The notes under the pieces: generated by a model
Told to the model about the DNA's origin: nothing
Databases searched by the model: none
Seen by the model: the letters and a program-made list of their open reading frames with translations, nothing else
Program-made: the position numbers and the translations under genes
From: Actinomycetes bacterium
GTDB lineage: Bacteria > Actinomycetota > Actinomycetes > Propionibacteriales > Propionibacteriaceae
Assembly (NCBI GenBank): GCA_023387135.1
Contig: JAEWIK010000017.1
Location: 1-12,856 of the forward strand
Reading direction: 5' to 3'
DNA length: 12,856 nt
Shown: in pieces, positions 7,983 through 12,856 of the stretch
How the letters are laid out: the number at the start of each line of letters is the position of its first letter
Numbering within the stretch: position 1 is the stretch's first letter

Positions 7983-9727
7983 ACCGAACCATCGCCGTCC
8001 ACGAGATCCTCAGGTACACCAAACCTCAGGCCATCGATCGGCTCTCCCACCCGTATCGGAACTACTGGGGCATTCAGCGGGATCCAGCCGATCCCGAAGC
8101 AGCCAACGTGCTCCAGGAGGCCGGCATCAACGCCCCTCGACTCGTCTCTGCTCCGGAGGGACAGCGACTGCCCCTGCTCTCGCTGCGGTCAACACCGATC
8201 AAGTCCGGAACGGTGGAGACGCCCTGGCACGACGACTATCGGATGGACGCGGGGAAGATCCGCTACTACGGCGACCACAAGGTCACCAGTCGGGTTCCGC
8301 TCGGGGAGACCACGGGCAACAGGCGGCTGCTCGACGTCTGGGCGAAGCACCGCAGTGGTTCTGCCTCGGTCCGCGCCGGCGCACCACCCGCCCTGGTGTT
8401 CCGCACAGTCACCGTCGAGACGCCCCAAGGCGCGCGCGAAAAGGGGTTCATCGAGTTCTGCGGACTCGTCGTCATCGAGGACGTCCAGGAAGTGATCCTC
8501 GAGGATCCGACCACGGGGCGCGCCTTCCCGAACTACGTCGCCGACCTCGCCGTGCTGTCCTTGGAGGAGGATCGCTTCGACTGGCGGTGGGTGGACGCCC
8601 GCCGCAAGCCCTGGCTTTCGGCTGAAGCGACGCTTCAGTTTGCTCCAGGATCGTGGCGCGAATGGATCGCCGATGGTGTGGCATCCCTGCGCAGCGTTCG
8701 ACGGCTCGAGGCAACCAAGTTCCTCGCCCGCACGAACAACCTGGACCACGGTGCGCCGGATCCGATAACCCAGGGCCAAAGCCGAGCCCTCGCGGCGCCA
8801 GTCTCCCTCTTGGCTAGGCTGGCACGAGACGACAACGACGAATCCAGCCTAGAACTGCACTTCAGGGCCGCGTTCTCAACCCTTCTTCATCAGATGGGCG
8901 CGTCAAGTGGGGTAACCCCCGAGAAGGCTGGCGACGTCGTTCGCGCGACAGTGGACGGCAATCCGTGGGACCTTGAGCCCCAGGTGCGTTTGCATGGCTG
9001 TCGACCAGACTTCGTCCTGACCTCGCCCCACGTCGGGTCTCCAGTAGCCATCTTCACTGACGGCTATGAGTATCACGCCTCCCCGAGCTGCAATCGCTTG
9101 GCGGATGATGCAAGGAAGCGGGCCGATCTGCGCGCCCATGGGATCGAGGTGATCGCGGTGACCTACTCCGATCTGAAGCGATTCGTCGATCACAAAGGCG
9201 TTCCGCAACCGCGGTGGTACGTGCCAATGCTTGCAGCGGTGTTCAAGAATCAATTCGGCTACGACGTACGGGCTTTGCAGACGCTACTCGGCGGGCCATT
9301 CGCCTGGCTTGAAGAGTGGATGCGCCACCCCAGGTCATCGGCTGCAACTGGATTGGCGACCGCAATGCCGATGTTCTTCGCAGGTGGCCCCGCACACGCT
9401 CAAGTGCCCGCCGATGGCAACATCCAGTCACTGGCGACGCAGATGCTCCTGAACGGTCGATGGCCACACATCAACGGCGGGGCCGCAGCTTGGTGGTGGC
9501 GCGATGGCGCCGTCGGTGTGTTGACAAGGGCCAGATCGGTCGACGAGCTCGACATAGCAGTGCTGCTCGACGATCGCCCGGAAGTAGTTACCGCGCCATC
9601 TTTCGCGGATGACTGGCGGGAATGGCTTCGACTCTCGAACGCACTGTCGCTTCGTGCCAGCTCAGACGTAACCATCCTTGCCACGCTCACGTCCTCTATG
9701 GACCCAAATGGCTCCGTGCCCGGATAG
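7979..9727 (+). CDS. AspBHI-like modified-DNA reader fused to Vsr/DUF559-like nuclease domain
   Basis: A 582-residue protein with an apparent two-domain structure. The N-terminal half (about 75-215) contains WHDDYRMDAGKIRYYGDHK, GNRRLLDVW, PPALVFRTV, GFIEFCGLVVIEDVQ and WRWVDARRKPWL. This pattern recalls the N-terminal domain of AspBHI-type modification-dependent restriction enzymes, an SRA-like reader of modified cytosine; the call is from memory of the family. The C-terminal half has a Vsr/DUF559-like PD-(D/E)XK layout: ELHFRAAFSTLLHQMG (292-307), RPDFVL (Asp344), VAIFTDGYEYHAS (Asp361, Glu364, His366), then DDARKRADLRAHGIEVIAVT. The ATG overlaps the vsr stop (ATGA), with GAGGAG 11 bases upstream. 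This is the last gene of the operon. G+C drops from about 67% in the 5' half to about 60% after base 8800. A role as a modification-sensing effector nuclease is inferred. Confidence 0.75.
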   Translation: MNRTIAVHEILRYTKPQAIDRLSHPYRNYWGIQRDPADPEAANVLQEAGINAPRLVSAPEGQRLPLLSLRSTPIKSGTVETPWHDDYRMDAGKIRYYGDHKVTSRVPLGETTGNRRLLDVWAKHRSGSASVRAGAPPALVFRTVTVETPQGAREKGFIEFCGLVVIEDVQEVILEDPTTGRAFPNYVADLAVLSLEEDRFDWRWVDARRKPWLSAEATLQFAPGSWREWIADGVASLRSVRRLEATKFLARTNNLDHGAPDPITQGQSRALAAPVSLLARLARDDNDESSLELHFRAAFSTLLHQMGASSGVTPEKAGDVVRATVDGNPWDLEPQVRLHGCRPDFVLTSPHVGSPVAIFTDGYEYHASPSCNRLADDARKRADLRAHGIEVIAVTYSDLKRFVDHKGVPQPRWYVPMLAAVFKNQFGYDVRALQTLLGGPFAWLEEWMRHPRSSAATGLATAMPMFFAGGPAHAQVPADGNIQSLATQMLLNGRWPHINGGAAAWWWRDGAVGVLTRARSVDELDIAVLLDDRPEVVTAPSFADDWREWLRLSNALSLRASSDVTILATLTSSMDPNGSVPG

Positions 9728-9747
9728 ATATGCCGCTCCGATCCGGG
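9719..9747 (+). other. Inverted repeat over the operon's last stop codon
   Basis: CCCGGAT at 9719-9725 and ATCCGGG at 9741-9747 can form a 7-bp stem with a 15-base loop, with the 5' arm running into the last stop codon. No T tract follows. It might act as a transcript end or 3' stabiliser of the defence operon, but the evidence is weak. Confidence 0.3.
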
Positions 9748-9907
9748 ATGCATGAGGTCTGTGGCACTTGAGGGGTCTGTATCCACAGGGGTTGGTTACA
9801 TAGGGACGTCGTCGCGACTCGGCATGGTGACGTCGAAGAATCGGAGAAGCACGTCGGGTGTCGGGGGCGACGACAGGTGGTGGCCGCGGACGTGGCGTCG
9901 TAGCCTC

Positions 9908-10093
9908 GTGAACGTGATCGCCGAGCTGATCGAACGCGGCGTCCGGTGCGAGTGCCGGAAGCCAGGCTGCTCCTGCAGCAACGACGCCGACCTGATCCTC
10001 GCCGACGGCAGCCGCGTCTGCGGCTGTTGCCTCGTCGACTGCCCGGACGTCCACCCCGACACGGACTCGACTGGCACGTCAGCTCTCGAATAA
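9908..10093 (+). CDS. Small cysteine-rich protein, possible zinc-binding
   Basis: A 61-residue protein not recognised as a named family. It has a short amphipathic start (VIAELIERGV) followed by eight cysteines in about 32 residues: a CEC pair, CSC, a CGCC cluster and DCPDVHP with a histidine. This spacing suggests a treble-clef or ribbon-like metal site, though it does not fit the SWIM pattern CxC...CxH. Coding is supported by the strong G/C bias at third codon positions and by a TAA stop placed directly against a strong hairpin. No Shine-Dalgarno site precedes GTG 9908. A TAGCCT box (9901-9906) seven bases before an in-frame GTG at 9914 would suit leaderless expression, which is common in actinobacteria. 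The in-frame extension back to 9752 looks non-coding. Function unknown. Confidence 0.55.
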   Translation: MNVIAELIERGVRCECRKPGCSCSNDADLILADGSRVCGCCLVDCPDVHPDTDSTGTSALE

Positions 10094-10111
10094 CGGAGGT
10101 CATCCTCCGTT
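10092..10111 (+). terminator. Hairpin directly after the small cysteine-rich gene
   Basis: AACGGAGG and CCTCCGTT form a perfect 8-bp stem with a TCAT tetraloop, starting within the TAA stop codon. It is followed by TTCACC, only a weak T run. The position and symmetry suggest a transcription end for the small gene, or an element separating it from the downstream gene. Confidence 0.55.
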
Positions 10112-10170
10112 TCACCGATGGTCGACCGCTCCCCTGCCTTCGCACATCGGGCAACCGGCAAGATGTGTCC

Positions 10171-11433
10171 GTGACCCTGGCTGACCAGATTCTTCCCCTG
10201 GTGCGGACGCGCACTGACCTCCACCGCTGGCGGGCCTCGAACGAGTACGGCCTTCAGCTGCACGACGCGGTGACCCTGCTGCAGGACGCGGCCGAGAACG
10301 AGCCGCCTGCAGAGGTACTCGCCGTCACCCAGAAGGCGATCGCCAGTGCCTGCAAGGTGATCATGCGCGCCGACGACTCCAGCGGCATCATCGGGGACGC
10401 GATCCGAGAGCTGCTCGAGCTGCACGCGCGGCTGGCGCGCACCGCGCCGCCGCCGTATCGCAAGCTTGTCGACTGGATGATCCGCTTCCAGTTCGACAAC
10501 GAGTGCGACTTCTTCGAGATCGATCCGGTCGGCTACGCTCCCGCTCTCGGCGAGCCAGGCCTGGCCGCCTATCGGGCGAAGCTGGACGAGATCGCCGCCG
10601 AGCTCAGCCCCAAGCTCTCCGACGAGCAACAGCGCAACCTGTGGAGCACGGACCGGGCCGCCTGGAGCAGACGTTTGGAGGAGGATCACACCCGGTTCGT
10701 CGTGGAGTGGAACGCGCGTCGGCTCGCCGTCTGGGACAAGGACGTTGACGCGATCATCGCTACCCACTCCCGTGACCGGAAGGTGGCGGCCTGGCTGGAG
10801 GACACCGCCGAGGCTCTGGCCGAGATCGGCGAGTTCGACCTTGCCATCGACTGGGCCCGACAAGCCGCCTGGTTCGACCTCGGCCACCAGTCCGCCAAGG
10901 CGTCCGGGTACTGGTGCGAGCTGCTGGCCGAGCACCGACCCGACGAGGAACTGCCCGCCCGGCTGGAGGTGTTCCGGCGCTGGCCGACGTCGTCGAGCGC
11001 GTCCGCGCTGCACAAGCGGGCCGGAGCGTCCTGGCCGACGTACGCCGACGAGGTGATGGCCACCCTCGAGCGTCGTCCCCGGGAGGCCGTCTCGTTCGCG
11101 TTGTACGGGCTGGACGATCTCACCCTCGCCTGGGATCTCGCCCACTCCCTCACTCTCGACGATTCGGGCTTGTGGCAGGAGCTGGCCAAGCGCTACGAGA
11201 AGGTCGACACGCTGGCGGTGCTGCCGATCCACACCCGGGTCGTGCTCGCCGATCTCGAGCACGCCGACGCCGGCTTCTACCGCTCCGCGGCCCGCCGGCT
11301 CGCCCGGATGCGGAAGCTCGCGTCCGGCAGCCCGGAGGCCGCCGAGGTGGACGAACTGATCGCCGATCTGCGCGAGACCCACCGACGCCGTCCCCGCCTG
11401 CAACTGGAGTTCGACAAGGCTGGGCTGCCGTAG
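10171..11433 (+). CDS. Helical-repeat protein related to SWIM-finger/DUF6880-type proteins
   Basis: About 420 residues from GTG 10171; GTG 10165 is an equal alternative and the frame stays open further upstream. The protein is almost entirely helical and hydrophilic, with no membrane segment. The stretch MRADDSSGIIGDAIRELLELHARLAR (about 65-90, cited by its ends) and FFEIDPVGYAPALGEPGLAAYR resemble the long helical region of actinobacterial SWIM-zinc-finger proteins and DUF6880-like proteins. No SWIM finger (CxC...CxH) is present, so this is either the stand-alone form or a truncated relative. TPR-like helix pairs such as LAEIGEFDLAIDWARQAAWF support a protein-binding scaffold. There is no Shine-Dalgarno site. 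A CAAGAT box at 10159-10164 six bases before GTG 10171 would fit leaderless transcription. The biochemical role is unknown, and the relation to the small upstream gene is by position only. Confidence 0.8.
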   Translation: MTLADQILPLVRTRTDLHRWRASNEYGLQLHDAVTLLQDAAENEPPAEVLAVTQKAIASACKVIMRADDSSGIIGDAIRELLELHARLARTAPPPYRKLVDWMIRFQFDNECDFFEIDPVGYAPALGEPGLAAYRAKLDEIAAELSPKLSDEQQRNLWSTDRAAWSRRLEEDHTRFVVEWNARRLAVWDKDVDAIIATHSRDRKVAAWLEDTAEALAEIGEFDLAIDWARQAAWFDLGHQSAKASGYWCELLAEHRPDEELPARLEVFRRWPTSSSASALHKRAGASWPTYADEVMATLERRPREAVSFALYGLDDLTLAWDLAHSLTLDDSGLWQELAKRYEKVDTLAVLPIHTRVVLADLEHADAGFYRSAARRLARMRKLASGSPEAAEVDELIADLRETHRRRPRLQLEFDKAGLP

Positions 11434-11712
11434 TCGGAAGTCCGTTGGTCAGCCGGCTTGTCCCGTCCGATCTCGCCGTCCGAGCTGGCCGATCTCGACC
11501 GGGCCCTCACCCTGATCCTCGGTTGGTACTGACCGTCGCCTGACGGAGATCGCCTCTCTCGACGGTCGGGTTGGGTGGACCAGAGTGACATTGCGAGGTG
11601 GACCAGAGCAGCATCGACCCTGCCTCTGATGGTCCGCTGACTAACATCCGGACGACGTTCTACCTGACACCTGGACGGACGCCCAGCGCCCTCGCACCAA
11701 CCGGCTCGCGGT
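11434..11712. other. Non-coding stretch with a coding-like fragment and direct repeats
   Basis: No intact gene is visible. The frame of the previous gene stays open after its TAG to a TGA at 11530-11532. From about 11455 it looks coding, with high third-position G/C and the peptide ISPSELADLDRALTLILGWY, perhaps the tail of a lost gene. GACCGTC (11531-11537) and GACGGTC (11561-11567) form an inverted repeat. A 12-bp direct repeat follows and is listed separately. No vapC-like toxin is readable on the minus strand. Confidence 0.5.
11574..11608. repeat. Two 12-bp direct repeats, possible insertion-sequence end remnant
   Basis: GGTGGACCAGAG occurs at 11574-11585 and again at 11597-11608, a 23-base period. 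Repeated GTGGACCA-type motifs are reminiscent of the multiple repeats at the ends of IS21-family elements. No transposase gene or second end is visible, so this could be a scar. The repeats are seen directly; the insertion-sequence origin is a guess. Confidence 0.45.
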
Positions 11713-11931
11713 TCACTCCAAAGGTTCCAGGACGTCGCGACGCCGGTCGGCCTGGTAGTCGTAGGCATCGTCCCAATCGAGCGTGCCGAAGGACTCGACG
11801 ATCCTGGCGCGTTGGCGCCGCTCGATGAACTCCTCGAGCGCGCGCGTCACCGCCTCCTCGCGTGTTCGCGCACCGCTCAGCGCCACTGCGCGATCGAGCA
11901 GCTCGGGTTCGATGTCCAGGTCCGGCACCAT
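11713..11931 (-). CDS. VapB-like type II antitoxin, no toxin gene visible
   Basis: A 72-residue protein on the minus strand with the layout of VapB antitoxins. It has an N-terminal strand (PDLDIEPELLDRAVAL), the family-like segment GARTREEAVTRALEEFIERR of a ribbon-helix-helix fold, and a C-terminal toxin-embracing tail (RIVESFGTLDWDDAYDYQAD). Such proteins neutralise PIN-domain RNases and repress their own operon. The start chosen is the ATG at 11931. The frame is open to 11994, but the added residues look unlike VapB, and only a weak GGA precedes this ATG. The toxin gene should follow towards lower coordinates. There, a GTG overlapping the stop leads to only 18 codons before a stop, with no PIN-like sequence. 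The gene is thus probably an orphan or the remains of a pair. Codon use is normal for the window. Confidence 0.75.
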   Translation of the reverse strand: MVPDLDIEPELLDRAVALSGARTREEAVTRALEEFIERRQRARIVESFGTLDWDDAYDYQADRRRDVLEPLE

Positions 11932-12315
11932 GTTCGCGTCCACGCCCACGAGTCTCAGTCGCCAAAGCTCGTGCCGCAACCGGCGAGCGAGCATGCCTCC
12001 CGCAACCCGCCGGAGAAATATCGGCTGAGCCTGTCCGGAACGGCCCCTTTCGAAGGCTTATGGAAGTGAACGGGTCTGCGGCCGTCGTCGCCGCGTCGCC
12101 GACCCCGAGCGCAGACGGGAGGGCTGAGAGATGCCGAAGATGTCGGCGCTCGAGCGTCCCGATCGCCGCGGTCCTGGGCTTAGGGATGTTGTCAGGGGTT
12201 CGATCTGGACTTCGTCCGAAGGAAGTTGCCGCGATCTGTCCGGATCGGGGGTCGGTTTTCGGCTCAGTGGCGTGACGGGATCTTCCACCGCAGCGCGAGA
12301 GGAGGTGTGGCCATC
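11932..12315. other. Spacer between divergent antitoxin and relaxase genes; candidate oriT region
   Basis: No convincing gene is seen. The stretch must hold the promoters of the divergently oriented antitoxin and relaxase genes, but no clear -35/-10 pair stands out. Short inverted repeats are present: CCTT/AAGG around TCG (12046-12056), ACTTC/GAAGT (about 12209-12226) and CGATC/GATCG around TGTCCG (12232-12247). MobF relaxases often act on an oriT just upstream of their own gene, so this is the natural place to look for a nic site. A 62-codon open frame at 12131-12319 is judged non-coding. Confidence 0.4.
12298..12305 (+). promoter_or_regulatory. Shine-Dalgarno site for the relaxase gene
   Basis: AGAGGAGG is a near-perfect ribosome-binding site. 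GTG 12316 lies 10 bases after it and ATG 12319 lies 13 bases after it. GTG 12307 is only one base away and so is unlikely. Confidence 0.7.
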
Positions 12316-12856
12316 GTGATGACCCTGCACAAACTCACCGCCGGCACGGGCTACGAGTACTTCACCCGGAACGTCGCGGCCATGGACTCCACCGAGAAGG
12401 GCCACATGAGCCTGGCCGACTACTACAGCCTGAAGGGCGAGAAGCCCGGACACTGGGTCGGCTCCGGTCTGGCCGGCATCGACGGTCTGCAGGTCGGCGA
12501 CGTCGTGACCGCCGACCAGATGCTGTCGCTGTTCGGACTCGGCGACCACCCGCTGGCCACGGAGCGGCTTGCCGCCCTCACCCGCGTCACCGACCGCGAC
12601 ATCCGGGACGCGATGCAGCTCGGCCAGCGCTACGGCATCTACCCGGGCACGACCGACTTCAGCATCGAACTCACCCAGCGCATCGGCGACTGGAACCTCG
12701 CCCACGGACACGCCGCGTCCGACTCAGTGCCGGGCGAGGTTCGGGCCGAGCTGCGCACCGAGGTCGGACGCGGGGCGTTCCGCAAGCGCTTCGGACGCGA
12801 CCCGCTCGACGCCCGCGAACTGTCCGGGTTCATCGTGCGGGCGCAGCGTCCGGTGC
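12316..12856 (+). CDS. MobF (TrwC/TraA-type) conjugative relaxase, N-terminal part (3' end outside window)
   Basis: The frame is open from the start to the right edge, giving about 180 residues. The N-terminus MTLHKLTAGTGYEYFTRNVA, then SLADYYSLKGEKPGHWVGSG with its tyrosine pair, and MLSLFGLGDHPLA are characteristic of the actinobacterial MobF relaxase domain. This enzyme nicks oriT through an active-site tyrosine and leads the strand into a recipient cell. The tyrosine-rich N-terminus is present; the histidine triad that binds the metal and the C-terminal helicase domain would lie beyond the edge. GTG 12316 is preferred by Shine-Dalgarno spacing, with ATG 12319 nearly as likely. The gene marks the neighbouring DNA as part of a conjugative or mobilizable element, and so suggests the defence operon is mobile cargo. 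It is cut by the window, not visibly broken. Confidence 0.88.
   Translation, partial: MMTLHKLTAGTGYEYFTRNVAAMDSTEKGHMSLADYYSLKGEKPGHWVGSGLAGIDGLQVGDVVTADQMLSLFGLGDHPLATERLAALTRVTDRDIRDAMQLGQRYGIYPGTTDFSIELTQRIGDWNLAHGHAASDSVPGEVRAELRTEVGRGAFRKRFGRDPLDARELSGFIVRAQRPV

Noticed and set aside
9908..10093. SWIM zinc finger in the small cysteine-rich protein
   Set aside because: The cysteines do not fit CxC...CxH. The final CPDVH has three residues between Cys and His.
9946..10164. N-terminal extension of the 420-residue protein back to 9946
   Set aside because: The added residues are almost all Arg, Pro and Leu, as expected from reading the cysteine-rich gene in the wrong frame, and the stretch crosses the hairpin.
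9796..11403. 535-residue minus-strand open frame
   Set aside because: It is the antisense shadow of the plus-strand genes. High G+C makes such long frames common, and no family motif is visible.
12131..12319. 62-codon plus-strand frame ending in TGATG at the relaxase start, with GGGAGG upstream
   Set aside because: Tempting because of the ribosome site and overlap, but only about two thirds of its third codon positions are G or C, well below the real genes here, and the peptide is Ser/Gly/Arg-rich with no motif.
12058..12711. 217-residue minus-strand open frame
   Set aside because: It runs antisense to the relaxase N-terminus, which has clear family motifs on the plus strand.
1..12856. CRISPR array, tRNA or rRNA genes
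   Set aside because: No regularly spaced repeats of 25-40 bases and no tRNA-like or rRNA-like sequence were seen on either strand.

Overview
The window is high-GC DNA (roughly two thirds G+C, third codon positions almost all G or C, several GTG starts). This points to an actinobacterium, probably of the Mycobacteriales/Rhodococcus-Gordonia kind. It holds accessory rather than housekeeping DNA: a DISARM-related defence operon followed by genes of a conjugative or mobilizable element.

Bases 1-9727 are one plus-strand operon. In order it encodes the C-terminal part of an SF2 DEAH helicase (cut by the left edge), a compact UvrD/Rep-type SF1 helicase, a DrmA-type helicase with an internal zinc ribbon, a DrmB-type DUF1998 protein, a Vsr-type (very short patch repair) endonuclease, and a 582-residue protein. 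This last protein appears to join an AspBHI-like modified-base-reading N-terminal domain to a Vsr/DUF559-like PD-(D/E)XK nuclease domain. Almost every junction is an ATGA or GTGA stop/start overlap, so the genes are probably translated together. The DrmA-DrmB pair is the core of DISARM. The usual partners (PLD nuclease DrmC, methyltransferase DrmMI/MII, DrmD/DrmE) are not in the window. In their place are two more helicases and two Vsr-fold nucleases. A methyltransferase could lie upstream of the left edge.

Bases 9728-11433 carry a short non-coding spacer, a probable 61-residue cysteine-rich protein ending at a hairpin, and a 420-residue helical protein. The latter resembles the part of SWIM-zinc-finger proteins that lies outside the SWIM domain.

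Bases 11434-12315 are mostly non-coding. They contain a short coding-like fragment, a 12-bp direct repeat that may be an insertion-sequence remnant, and a minus-strand VapB-like antitoxin with no visible toxin. The start of a MobF (TrwC/TraA-type) relaxase runs off the right edge. The relaxase indicates that the defence operon sits on, or next to, an integrative conjugative element or plasmid.

Working model (inference): DrmA/DrmB and the two accessory helicases recognise or process invading DNA, the AspBHI-like domain senses base modification, and the Vsr-fold nucleases cut. All family calls were made by reading motifs, without database searches.
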